Positions 1 through 8,051 of a DNA stretch of 45,843 nt are shown here, one piece after another. Origin of the DNA: Yoonia sp. GTDB taxonomy: Bacteria > Pseudomonadota > Alphaproteobacteria > Rhodobacterales > Rhodobacteraceae. The number at the start of each line of letters is the position of its first letter. The first letter of the stretch is position 1. A program made the position numbers and the translations under genes. The notes under the pieces were generated by a model that had not been told where the DNA came from, did no database searches, and was given only the letters and a program-made list of their open reading frames with translations. The stretch spans positions 1-45,843 of the forward strand of contig NZ_JANQTS010000066.1 of the NCBI RefSeq assembly GCF_030731595.1. The letters are read 5' to 3'.

Positions 1-575
1 TGCGGGTCCCAGTTGACCAGACGCTTGCCGCGATAGATCAGGCCCTTGTTGTACATATCTACGAAAACGCGGATCACGGCGTCGTGGAAATTGCCGGGCT
101 TTTCGGTGGCGGGCGCGCTTTCGGCCCCCGACATGGTAAAGGCGGACCGGGACCAGTCCATGCTGTCGCCCAGACGGCGGGCTTGCTGTTCGATGGTGCC
201 CCCTTTGGCGGCTTTCCATTCCCAGACTTTCTCAAGGAATTTTTCGCGGCCCATATCAACCCGTTTGGGCTGCTGCGTGGCAGCAAGGTCTTTTTCGACC
301 ATCAACTGCGTAGCGATCCCCGCATGGTCCAGCCCCGGTTGCCAGAGCGTGTCATAGCCCTGCATCCGCTTCCAGCGGGTCAGCATATCCATGATCGTGT
401 GGTTAAAGGCGTGACCGACGTGCAATGACCCCGTGACATTTGGGGGCGGGAGCATGATGCAGAAGGTTTCGTCGCGGCTGGCGTTGGCACCTGCTTTGAA
501 TGCGTCAGCCTCTTCCCACATCTGATAGATGCGGGGCTCTGCGGTCGCGGCGTCAAATGTCTTTTCCATCGGCAT
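1..575 (-). CDS. valS: Valine--tRNA ligase, N-terminal part (cut by window edge)
   Basis: This is the first ~191 residues of valyl-tRNA synthetase, which charges tRNA-Val with valine in the cytoplasm. The reading frame stays open to base 1, so the C-terminal part lies outside the window. The segment [16 protein letters not shown] carries the class I HIGH-type motif (here HVGH) of the Rossmann catalytic core, and residues such as [13 protein letters not shown] and LVNWDP follow as expected for ValS. The start is either ATG at 575 (MPMEK) or the second ATG at 569. A purine-rich AAGGAC lies about 10 bases upstream of 575 and favours the first. No operon partner is visible on this strand. Confidence 0.96.
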   Translation of the reverse strand, partial: MPMEKTFDAATAEPRIYQMWEEADAFKAGANASRDETFCIMLPPPNVTGSLHVGHAFNHTIMDMLTRWKRMQGYDTLWQPGLDHAGIATQLMVEKDLAATQQPKRVDMGREKFLEKVWEWKAAKGGTIEQQARRLGDSMDWSRSAFTMSGAESAPATEKPGNFHDAVIRVFVDMYNKGLIYRGKRLVNWDP

Positions 576-636
576 CGTCAAAGGTCCTTGCTGTGTTAGC
601 AGGGCAAATAACGCGGCGCGCGGTCAAGGGGAAGGG

Positions 637-660
637 TAAGGTGGGTTTAAACCCACCTTA
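637..660. repeat. 24-bp perfect palindrome at the 3' end of the HD gene
   Basis: The arms TAAGGTGGGTTT and AAACCCACCTTA form a perfect 12+12 palindrome that includes the stop codon of the HD-domain gene. It would fold into a strong hairpin in the transcript of the dioxygenase/HD pair. A U-tract is missing on the reverse strand, so it is only a possible terminator. GGTGGG/CCCACC palindromes of this kind are familiar at gene ends in Rhodobacteraceae (recollection, not searched). Confidence 0.7.
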
Positions 661-1254
661 GCTGTTGAAAAGTGGTGCGCGATGCCCCGATTGGATCACA
701 TCCGGATCATAGGGTTTGCGGGCAAAGACCTCTTCCACCCGTGCCGCAAAATGGGAAAGTGGCAGCGTATCATAGGCCGGATCGAAAGAGCTTTGGTCCC
801 AGCGTTCGCAAAAGGTGGCGCAATCGTCAAAATAGGGGCTGTCGCGATAGGTCTCGCGCTTGTGCGGATCGGCCCCGACATGGGTGCCGTAATAAAGTAA
901 CTGGAAATCGCCATGCTTTTCCACAACCCATGCCACCTGTTCGCGCACGAAAGGCCGCAGGATCGCCGCCGCATATTCGTCGTGGTTATAGGGCGCGTAG
1001 ATATCCCCGATATCATGCAGTAGGGCCGCAACGATCCAATCCGTATCCGCCCCGTCCCGTTCGGCGCGGGTGGCCGATTGCAACGAATGGCCCAGCCGCG
1101 TGATCTGATAGCCTGACAAGCCCTCATCCAGAGCCACCATCGCCTTGAGCAGGCGCGCGGCTGTACCTTTGGTATATTCCACCTCGTGTTCGGTCAGGAA
1201 ATCATAGTCTTCCTTGTCGCCGTCTTTCATTGCGGTGAATTTAACCCGTTCCAT
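658..1254 (-). CDS. HD-domain diiron oxygenase/phosphohydrolase, PhnZ-like
   Basis: A 198-residue HD-domain protein. The metal-ligand pattern is complete for a dinuclear site: H56 (in GHSLQ), H80-D81 (LLHDIGD), H91, H114 (EKHGDFQ) and D153 (ERWDQ). This H...HD...H...H...D set is that of the mixed-valent diiron HD oxygenases (PhnZ, TmpB, myo-inositol oxygenase), although many HD phosphohydrolases also share it. The start codon overlaps the stop codon of the upstream PhyH dioxygenase as TAATG, so the two are translationally coupled and probably act in one pathway. In PhnY/PhnZ, the Fe/2-oxoglutarate enzyme hydroxylates the carbon next to phosphorus and the HD enzyme then cleaves the C-P bond. 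That role is inference here. The substrate could be a phosphonate or another hydroxylated intermediate. Confidence 0.8.
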   Translation of the reverse strand: MERVKFTAMKDGDKEDYDFLTEHEVEYTKGTAARLLKAMVALDEGLSGYQITRLGHSLQSATRAERDGADTDWIVAALLHDIGDIYAPYNHDEYAAAILRPFVREQVAWVVEKHGDFQLLYYGTHVGADPHKRETYRDSPYFDDCATFCERWDQSSFDPAYDTLPLSHFAARVEEVFARKPYDPDVIQSGHRAPLFNS

Positions 1255-2132
1255 TATGTGTACATCTCCGTTTTGCCGGTGGCGCCCCTCATCATCACCT
1301 TAGACTGCGCGATGCGGATTTCTTCGTAAAGCGCCATCGCTTCGGGTGCAAAATTCGTGCTTGGCGGCGGGACATGGATGAAATTGCCATGCCGGTCCTC
1401 GCCGCGCGCCAGCATCGCATAGTCCTTGTCGCCCACCTGTTGCTTCATGTCGGGCCGGATATAACGGATCACGCAGGCGATCCGCCGGTCATCGCTGGTG
1501 TTCGGGCCAGACCCGTGGATGGTCAGCCCGTGATGCAGGCTCATCTGTCCGGGATGGATTTCGATCGTGGTTTTCTGGTCGTCAGGGACATCGACTTTCA
1601 CCTCTTGCCCGCGGCTCAGCAGGTTGTTGGCGTCAAATGTATCCTCGTGCGGCAGAATAGCGTTCTTGTGGCTGGCACGGACGAAATCCATGCAGCCTGA
1701 TGCAGGTGTCGCGGGAGATAGCGGAATCCACGCCGTGACCAGCCCGTCGATTGCTCCCAAGCCCCAATAGGTCAGGTCTTGGTGCATCGACACGATCTGC
1801 CTTGTGCGCGGTTCCTTGATAAAGAACTCGCCTGAAAAGACCATGATGTCGGGACCAAGGATACCTTCGACCACATCAAGAATGGCAGGGTGCATCGCGA
1901 TCTGGGCCACCATTGGCATCACCAGATGGGCGTTGATCCGTTTGTAGGTATTAAGCGGCAGCGGCAGGCCGTTATCCAGCCATTCTTCTTCGATCGCTTC
2001 AATCTCGGCCCGATAGGTCAGCGCCTCTTCGCGGCTGAGGCCGGGCAATGGGAACAGATAGCCATCGTCCCAGTATTGCCGCTGCAACAGCGGATCGAGT
2101 TGTCCGTTTTGCAAGACAAGGGATGGCAGCAT
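1254..2132 (-). CDS. Phytanoyl-CoA dioxygenase (PhyH) family Fe(II)/2-oxoglutarate oxygenase
   Basis: A 292-residue non-haem iron oxygenase. The facial triad is visible as H117-x-D119 (SMHQDL) and the distal H206 (LTIHGSGPN), followed by an arginine cluster at R216-R217 (DDRRIAC) suited to binding the 2-oxoglutarate carboxylate. The family hydroxylates unactivated carbons, and members include phytanoyl-CoA hydroxylase, ectoine hydroxylase and PhnY. The start ATG has a strong AGGAGG about 7 bases upstream. It shares one base with the following HD gene (TAATG), a layout like phnY-phnZ. No CoA-binding or ectoine-cluster context is present, so the substrate is open. A coupled two-enzyme oxidation with the HD partner is inferred. 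Confidence 0.85.
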   Translation of the reverse strand: MLPSLVLQNGQLDPLLQRQYWDDGYLFPLPGLSREEALTYRAEIEAIEEEWLDNGLPLPLNTYKRINAHLVMPMVAQIAMHPAILDVVEGILGPDIMVFSGEFFIKEPRTRQIVSMHQDLTYWGLGAIDGLVTAWIPLSPATPASGCMDFVRASHKNAILPHEDTFDANNLLSRGQEVKVDVPDDQKTTIEIHPGQMSLHHGLTIHGSGPNTSDDRRIACVIRYIRPDMKQQVGDKDYAMLARGEDRHGNFIHVPPPSTNFAPEAMALYEEIRIAQSKVMMRGATGKTEMYT

Positions 2133-2282
2133 CGGAACCTCCTATGAGATAATGCGAAGCTTTGGGATTATTTGCGACATGTCGCGCTTGTCACCGACCA
2201 AACCCGCGATTGATCTGGCGTTGGCGCTGGACATGGGACCCTGCACCGCTAGTGTCTGCGATGCAAAGCGAAAGAGGATGTC

Positions 2283-4583
2283 ATGGAAAAATTCGGCAAG
2301 AGCCAGTCAGTCACCCGTGTTGAGGACGTCCGGTTCCTGACAGGCCATGGCCGTTATGTGGATGACATCGCCCCCGAGGGCGCACTTTATGCCTACTTCC
2401 TGCGGGCCACTGTTGCCCACGGCGAGATCACAGCACTCGATCTCGACGATGCCCGCGATATGCCGGGCGTGCATCTGATTGTCACGGCCGATGATCTGGT
2501 TGCGGCGGGCGTGAAGCTGGGCCTGACCGGAAACACGGTCAAGAATCGTGACGGATCGCAAGGTGCCGCACCCGAGCGCCCGATGCTGGCGCATGGTCGT
2601 GTCCGCCATGTGGGCGAGGCTGTCGCGATGATCGTGGCCGATAGTATTGTCGCGGCCAAAGACGCGGCAGAGATGATTGCGCTCGAGATCGACGATCTGC
2701 CTGTGCATATGGCGTTGGATGTTGGCGGCGATGCCATCCACCCCGAAGCCCCCCGGAACCTTGCCTTTGACTGGGGCATGGGCGACGAGGCGGCCACACA
2801 GGCTGCGATTGACGCGGCGGCCCATGTTGTATCAGTCGAGGTGTTTGATAACCGGGTGATCGTGAACTCGATGGAACCGCGCGGCTGCTACGCAGAGGTT
2901 GTCGACGGCCGTTTGCATCTGGCCTTCAACGGGCAGGGCGTCTGGATTCCCAAGGCCGATCTGATGTATCATTTCGGTCTTGGCAAAGACGATGTACGCG
3001 TCACCACACCCGATGTGGGCGGTGGATTCGGCATGAAAGGCATGCGCTATCCAGAGCCCTTCTGTGCGGCCCATGCCGCCCGCGTCTTGGGCCGTCCGGT
3101 GCGCTGGATGTCCGAACGGACAGAGGCGATGTTATCGGACAATGCGGGCCGTGATCTGACAACGACGGCGACGCTGGCATTTGATGAAGATTACCGGATC
3201 ACCGCATACCATCTCGACACCATTGCAAACATGGGCGCCTATAATTCGCAGTTCGCGCAGGCCATCCAGACAGAGCTTTTCGCCAAAGTCCTGATGGGCA
3301 CTTACGATGTGCAGACCGCTTATATGCGCACCCGCGGGATTTATACCAATACCACGCCCGTAGACGCCTATCGCGGTGCGGGACGACCAGAGGCGATTTT
3401 TATTCTGGAACGTGTCATGGATGAGGCCGCGCGCAAGCTGGGTGTCGATGGATGGGCCTTGCGCCAGAAGAACTTTATCACGCCAGCGCAGTTTCCCTAT
3501 ACCACCGTCAGCGGCGTGACCTATGACGTCGGTGATTTCGCGATGGTTCTGGCCAGTGCAGCACGCGAGGCCGACCGCGATGGCTTTGCCGCGCGCAAGG
3601 CTGCGTCAAAGGCTGCGGGCAAGCTGCGCGGGCAGGGCCTGTGCTATTACATCGAAAGTATTCTGGGCAATCCGTCCGAGACCACGACGGTCGAATTCGT
3701 CGAAGATGGCGCAGTGATCTATGTCGGCACCCAATCGAACGGGCAGGGCCACGAGACGGTCTATGCCCAATTCCTGTCAGACCAGACCGGGATCCCTGCG
3801 GCCAAGATCGAGGTCGTGCAAGGCGACAGTGACCGGATCGCGATGGGCGGCGGGACCGGCGGGTCGCGCTCTGTCACGGTGCAGAACACCGCGACACTGG
3901 CGGCTGTGGATGTGATTTTGGAGGCTTTCACGGCCTTCTTGGCGGACGCCGAAGGCGTCGATGCGGCCGCTGTCAGCTTTGATGATGAACGCTTCCGGAT
4001 CGCGGGATCGAACCTGACGCCCACGATGCTCGAGGTGGCTGATATGGCGCGCAGCGCAGGGCGCGAAGATTTGCTGCGCCAGTCCGCAAGGATCACGCTG
4101 GACAATCGCAGCTTTCCCAACGGTGCCCATGTGACCGAGGTCGAGATTGATCCTGACACGGGCGTCGTGACCGTCGACCGCTACACGGTGGTGGATGACT
4201 TCGGTAATCTGATCAACCCGATGCTGGCAGAAGGGCAGGTTCATGGCGGTGTTGCCCAAGGGATCGGGCAGGCTTTGACCGAACGGGTTGTCTTCGATGA
4301 AGACGGCCAGTTGCTCACGGCAAGTTTCATGGACTACGGGATGCCACGCGCCGATGATATCCCCATGATCGGGTTTTCAACTGAGTGCACGCCGTCGCTT
4401 TACAATCCCATGGGGATGAAAGGCTGTGGCGAGGCAGGGACCGTGGGCGCACTGGCCGCTGTCAGCAATGCGGTCATAGACGCGCTTTGGGATATCGGGG
4501 TGCGCGAGGTTGAAATGCCGTTCACGCCGCACCGCATCTGGCAGACGATCCAGAAAGCAAAGGGTGACAGTGCAGCTGCGTGA
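2283..4583 (+). CDS. Molybdenum hydroxylase large subunit, CoxL form II-like (orphan)
   Basis: A 766-residue xanthine dehydrogenase/aldehyde oxidase-family catalytic subunit that would bind molybdopterin cytosine dinucleotide. VGGGFG lies at 245-250, AYRGAGR at 362-368, GQGHETVYAQ in the second half, and the GCGEAGTVGA segment near 714-723 holds the presumed catalytic Glu717. AYRGAGR is the form II signature; true aerobic CO dehydrogenase (form I) has AYRCSFR, so CO oxidation is not supported. An N-terminal EDVRFLTGHGRYVDDI segment is typical of the family. The start is set by AAGAGGA just upstream. No FAD (CoxM) or 2Fe-2S (CoxS) subunit gene is adjacent, although these normally accompany it. 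The downstream DUF2235 gene overlaps its 3' end. Confidence 0.9.
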   Translation: MEKFGKSQSVTRVEDVRFLTGHGRYVDDIAPEGALYAYFLRATVAHGEITALDLDDARDMPGVHLIVTADDLVAAGVKLGLTGNTVKNRDGSQGAAPERPMLAHGRVRHVGEAVAMIVADSIVAAKDAAEMIALEIDDLPVHMALDVGGDAIHPEAPRNLAFDWGMGDEAATQAAIDAAAHVVSVEVFDNRVIVNSMEPRGCYAEVVDGRLHLAFNGQGVWIPKADLMYHFGLGKDDVRVTTPDVGGGFGMKGMRYPEPFCAAHAARVLGRPVRWMSERTEAMLSDNAGRDLTTTATLAFDEDYRITAYHLDTIANMGAYNSQFAQAIQTELFAKVLMGTYDVQTAYMRTRGIYTNTTPVDAYRGAGRPEAIFILERVMDEAARKLGVDGWALRQKNFITPAQFPYTTVSGVTYDVGDFAMVLASAAREADRDGFAARKAASKAAGKLRGQGLCYYIESILGNPSETTTVEFVEDGAVIYVGTQSNGQGHETVYAQFLSDQTGIPAAKIEVVQGDSDRIAMGGGTGGSRSVTVQNTATLAAVDVILEAFTAFLADAEGVDAAAVSFDDERFRIAGSNLTPTMLEVADMARSAGREDLLRQSARITLDNRSFPNGAHVTEVEIDPDTGVVTVDRYTVVDDFGNLINPMLAEGQVHGGVAQGIGQALTERVVFDEDGQLLTASFMDYGMPRADDIPMIGFSTECTPSLYNPMGMKGCGEAGTVGALAAVSNAVIDALWDIGVREVEMPFTPHRIWQTIQKAKGDSAAA

Positions 4584-5637
4584 TTGGTTCTTTGGACTAT
4601 TCGGCAGACGCGCCCGGACCGAAGAAGGCGGGGTCCGTCTCCGGGGGCCGGCGACCCATGTGGTTATCCTTGACGGAACGATGTCATCGCTCGAGCCGGG
4701 GCACGAGACCAACGCGGGACTGACCTTCAAGCTGCTCAAAGAGGTGAGCCGCACCGCAAACCTGACCGTCTACTATGAGGCCGGTATCCAGTGGCGCGAT
4801 TGGCGTGGCACTTGGGGGGTCATGACCGGCAAGGGGATCAACCGGCAGATCGAAAGGGCTTATGGTGTCGTCGCCTCGCGGTATCGGCCCGGCGACCAGA
4901 TCGTGCTGGTGGGCTATTCCCGCGGCGCTTATGCCGTGCGGTCGCTGGCGGGTGTCATTGATATGGTGGGTTTGGTGAAGCATGATTGCGCGACTGTGCG
5001 CGCTGTGCGTCAAGCCTACCGCCACTACCGCACAGGCGCGCGGAGCATCTATGCGGATGATTTTCGCAGGATCTATTGCCACGCGGAGGTCGCGGTCGAG
5101 GCGGTGGCAGTTTGGGACACCGTCAAGGCGCTTGGTTTGCGGTTACCCATCATCTGGCGCTGGGCGCAGGCGACCCATGATTTCCACAACCACAGGCTCG
5201 GGCCGCACATCCGCCACGGTTTTCACGCATTGGCGCTGGACGAACGCCGCGAGGCCTATGCGCCAGTGATGTGGGACTGTCCCGAGGGGTGGCCGGGGCA
5301 TATGGAACAAGTCTGGTTTCGTGGCAATCATGCGGATGTGGGCGGTCAGGTCTGGGAAAGCCCCGCCGCGCGCCCGCTTGCGAATATCCCGCTGGTCTGG
5401 ATGCTGGACCGTCTGTCAGATTGCGGCGTGCCCCTGCCGGAGGGCTGGCGCGGACGGTTCGCACAGGATGTCGCGGCCCCGTCGCTTGGAAACTGGCACG
5501 GTTGGGCCAAGATTTTCCTGTCACGGCGTCGCCGGATCATCGGGCGGGACAGATCGGAGCGGCTCCACGAGAGTGTGCAGGGGCAGATGCCCGACAGATC
5601 GCCCCTACCGCAGTTTCATAATCAGGCAAGTGGCTGA
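4570..5637 (+). CDS. DUF2235 alpha/beta hydrolase (Tle1-like catalytic domain)
   Basis: About 355 residues. The N-terminal VVILDGTMSSL strand-loop, the nucleophile elbow VGYSRGAYAVRSLAG (GxSxG) and the later AVWDTVKALG and GNHADVGG segments match DUF2235, a serine-hydrolase family that includes type VI phospholipase effector domains and many uncharacterised bacterial proteins. The start is taken as GTG 4570 (VQLRDW), 6 bases after AAAGG; GTG 4564 is an alternative. Either way it overlaps the end of the CoxL-like gene by 14-20 bases and is probably co-transcribed. No signal peptide or type VI marker is seen, so an effector role is not supported. It converges on the thioesterase gene, with a 33-bp 3' overlap. 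Confidence 0.85.
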   Translation: MQLRDWFFGLFGRRARTEEGGVRLRGPATHVVILDGTMSSLEPGHETNAGLTFKLLKEVSRTANLTVYYEAGIQWRDWRGTWGVMTGKGINRQIERAYGVVASRYRPGDQIVLVGYSRGAYAVRSLAGVIDMVGLVKHDCATVRAVRQAYRHYRTGARSIYADDFRRIYCHAEVAVEAVAVWDTVKALGLRLPIIWRWAQATHDFHNHRLGPHIRHGFHALALDERREAYAPVMWDCPEGWPGHMEQVWFRGNHADVGGQVWESPAARPLANIPLVWMLDRLSDCGVPLPEGWRGRFAQDVAAPSLGNWHGWAKIFLSRRRRIIGRDRSERLHESVQGQMPDRSPLPQFHNQASG

Positions 5638-6084
5638 CCCTGTTGCATAAAGCTTGCCACTGTTCGCATCCCTGATCTCGCCATGTGCGACGCCGGTCGA
5701 ACGGCCAGCGTGGTCAATGATGCCTGTCGCCAGAATAGCAGCACCCACGGGGATCGCACCGGTCAGGTTCACCTTGTATTCCAGCGTGGTATAGACCGAT
5801 CCTTTGGGCGTCATCGTCATGACCGCGCAGGACATGCAGCTATCCAGCAAGGTGCCGTACCAGCCACCATGCACACCGCCAGCGGGATTGGTATGTTCGA
5901 AAGCAGGCGTGCCGCGAAAGACGACTTTACCCGCTTCCACGCTTTCCAGCGCATAATTCATAAAGGCCGAGATCGGCGGGCGCGAGACCTGGCCATCGCG
6001 CATCGCTTGCATGAATTCCAGCCCTGACATGGACAGCATGGTGTCCAGATCAGGCATCTGGTCGGGGGACGTGGCAGTAAACAT
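5605..6084 (-). CDS. PaaI-family hotdog thioesterase
   Basis: A 159-residue single hotdog domain. The NPAGGVHGGWYGTLLDSC segment corresponds to the conserved helix of PaaI/YdiI-type acyl-CoA thioesterases (HGG motif), and VYTTLEYKVNLTGAIPVG is the following strand pattern. Members hydrolyse acyl- or aryl-CoA thioesters, often as housekeeping enzymes, and no substrate can be assigned. The start ATG has GAGGCC just upstream. The gene runs toward the DUF2235 gene and overlaps its 3' end. The next gene upstream on this strand is metF, whose stop lies 36 bases before this start, so the two may share a transcript. Confidence 0.88.
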   Translation of the reverse strand: MFTATSPDQMPDLDTMLSMSGLEFMQAMRDGQVSRPPISAFMNYALESVEAGKVVFRGTPAFEHTNPAGGVHGGWYGTLLDSCMSCAVMTMTPKGSVYTTLEYKVNLTGAIPVGAAILATGIIDHAGRSTGVAHGEIRDANSGKLYATGSATCLIMKLR

Positions 6085-6120
6085 CGGGCCTCGGATATGG
6101 TTTGCCCCGAAGCTGGCGAT

Positions 6121-6987
6121 TTAGGCCACGTTTTGCAACCGCAGTTTTGGGGTGATCCCCAGCGCATGACAGATGTCGCGGCTGAGTTCAGGCCGGTTCA
6201 GCGTGTAGAAATGCAGGTGGTCAACGCCGCCCGCCAGCAGATCGTCGCACAGCTCTGTCGCGATGGCCGTGGCGAGCAGTTCGGTCGTGCCGTCGCGGGT
6301 GGCATTGGTGAAGGCATCCGCGATCACCTGCGGAATATGTGTGCCACATTGGGCCGCGAATTTCTGCGTGCCGGCCCAGTTTTCGATGGGCAGGATGCCC
6401 GGAATGATTGGCGCGTCGATCCCCGCCTTGACGCAGGCATCGCGGAAGCGGAAGAAAGTATCAGCCTCGAAGAAAAACTGCGTGATGGCCGATGTTGCGC
6501 CCGCGTCAATCTTGCGCTTGAGGAACGCGATATCGGCGGTTTGATCAGCGGCTTCGGGGTGCTTTTCAGGATAGGCGCCCACACGGATGTTGAAATGACC
6601 TGTGTCCGCCAAGGCTGCGATCAGATCGACGGAACTGGCAAAGCCTTCGGGGTGTGCTGTGAACTTGGTTGCGCCTTTGGGGGCATCGCCGCGCAGGGCC
6701 ACGATCTCGCGTACCCCCGCATCGGCATAGCTTTGGGCGATCTCCAGCGTTTCGGCCTTGGTCGCGTCGACGCAAGTGAGGTGTGCAGCCACGTTCAAGC
6801 CGCTGGTTTTGTGAATGGTCGCCACCGCTTCATGTGTCAGTTTGCGGGTCGTGCCGCCAGCACCATAGGTGACTGATACAAAGCTTGGGTCCAGCGGAGC
6901 CAATGTGTTGACGCAGTCCCAAAGCCGGAAAGACCCTTCAAGGGATTTCGGCGGAAAGAATTCGAAAGAAACGGTCGGGACAGACAT
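6121..6987 (-). CDS. metF: 5,10-methylenetetrahydrofolate reductase
   Basis: A 288-residue FAD-dependent reductase making 5-methyl-THF for methionine synthesis. The N-terminal SFEFFPPKSLEG, the SVTYGAGGTTR segment and the ALRGDAP and TQFFFEADTFFRF stretches are characteristic of the MetF TIM barrel, and the length matches bacterial MetF. It diverges from a MetR-type LysR regulator across 92 bases that contain a near-consensus MetR site, which indicates homocysteine-responsive control. It would also link methylene-THF from the C1-releasing catabolic cluster further along the window to methionine, though that is only metabolic proximity. Confidence 0.96.
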   Translation of the reverse strand: MSVPTVSFEFFPPKSLEGSFRLWDCVNTLAPLDPSFVSVTYGAGGTTRKLTHEAVATIHKTSGLNVAAHLTCVDATKAETLEIAQSYADAGVREIVALRGDAPKGATKFTAHPEGFASSVDLIAALADTGHFNIRVGAYPEKHPEAADQTADIAFLKRKIDAGATSAITQFFFEADTFFRFRDACVKAGIDAPIIPGILPIENWAGTQKFAAQCGTHIPQVIADAFTNATRDGTTELLATAIATELCDDLLAGGVDHLHFYTLNRPELSRDICHALGITPKLRLQNVA

Positions 6988-7032
6988 GGCGCACCTCTTG
7001 CTTGATTTGCACTTCTCTCACCTCTATTGAGA

Positions 7033-7045
7033 TGAGGCAAATTCA
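7033..7045. promoter_or_regulatory. Putative MetR operator between metF and metR
   Basis: TGAGGCAAATTCA fits the MetR consensus TGAA-N5-TTCA with one mismatch. It sits in the 92-bp divergent promoter region, 35 bases before metR and 46 bases before metF. A further CTCA-N7-TGAG inverted repeat lies at 7017-7031. The assignment rests on motif match and gene context. Confidence 0.5.
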
Positions 7046-7079
7046 TAAACTTCACTAAGGTAATGAGGATCGCTCACAT

Positions 7080-7985
7080 ATGCATATCGAGTTCCGGCAT
7101 CTGCGCACAATCAAGGCGATCCATGACACCGGCGGGTTGGCCCGTGCGGCGGATCAGTTGAATATCACGCAGTCAGCCTTGTCCCATCAGATCAAGGGGA
7201 TCGAGGATCAGGCCGGAGTCGAACTCTTCGTGCGCCGGTCCAAGCCGCTCAAGCTATCGGCGGCAGGGATGAAGATGCTGGCGGCGGCCGAGAAAATCCT
7301 GCCGCAGGTCGCGGCCTTGGAGGAAGAGTTCTCTGGGCTGATTGCGGGCAGTTCCGGTCGTTTGCATATCGCGATTGAATGTCACGCCTGTTTTGAATGG
7401 CTGTTTCCGGTGCTCGAGCAGTTTCGCAAAGCATGGCCCGAGGTCGATGTCGATATCCGTCCCGGTCTGGCTTTTGACGCGCTGCCAGCGCTGCGCAAGG
7501 AAGAGGTCGATTTGGTCGTTTCATCCGACCCCGAAGACCTGCCCGAAACCGATTTTACGCCACTCTTCGACTATGAACCTGTATTTGTGGCCTCTGCCTC
7601 GCATCCCTTGGCCCAAAAAGACGTGATCGAAGCCGAGGATTTCCGTGGTGAGACGCTGATCACCTATCCCGTTGACCGCGCGCGGCTTGATATCTTCTCG
7701 CAGCTCTTGACCCCTGCCAAGGTTGAACCTGCTGCGGTGCGTCAGGTCGAGTTGACCGCCGTGATCCTGTTGCTGGTGGCGTCCAATCGCGGGGTTGCGG
7801 TCCTGCCCGACTGGGTGGTGCGGCAAGTCCGCTACAGCTCTGATTACGTGACCAAACCGCTGACCAAAGCGGGCATCACCCGCAGGCTCTATGCGGCAAC
7901 GCGGTCCGAAGATACCAGCCGCCCGTTCATGGCCCATCTGATCCGCTTGGCCCGTCAGGAAGCGGTGAAACTGCAACGCGCCTGA
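7080..7985 (+). CDS. metR: LysR-family regulator of methionine genes, MetR-like
   Basis: A 301-residue LysR-type regulator. An N-terminal winged helix-turn-helix (FRHLRTIKAIHDTGGLARAA then LNITQSALSHQIKGIED) is followed by a substrate-binding domain with SGRLHIAIECHACFEWLFPV. The sequence style and the position divergent to metF support MetR, which uses homocysteine as coinducer to activate metE, metF and metH. GAGGA lies about 10 bases before the ATG. The inositol monophosphatase gene follows on the same strand after 66 bases and may be separately expressed. Confidence 0.9.
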   Translation: MHIEFRHLRTIKAIHDTGGLARAADQLNITQSALSHQIKGIEDQAGVELFVRRSKPLKLSAAGMKMLAAAEKILPQVAALEEEFSGLIAGSSGRLHIAIECHACFEWLFPVLEQFRKAWPEVDVDIRPGLAFDALPALRKEEVDLVVSSDPEDLPETDFTPLFDYEPVFVASASHPLAQKDVIEAEDFRGETLITYPVDRARLDIFSQLLTPAKVEPAAVRQVELTAVILLLVASNRGVAVLPDWVVRQVRYSSDYVTKPLTKAGITRRLYAATRSEDTSRPFMAHLIRLARQEAVKLQRA

Positions 7986-8051
7986 GGGCCTTGCCTCGCA
8001 TGGCATTGGGGCCTATACGCCGCGCTTGATCCCGAACCAAGGACGGACCTG

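Noticed and set aside
2283..4583. Aerobic CO dehydrogenase large subunit
   Set aside because: The active-site loop is AYRGAGR, not the form I AYRCSFR, and the other subunits are absent.
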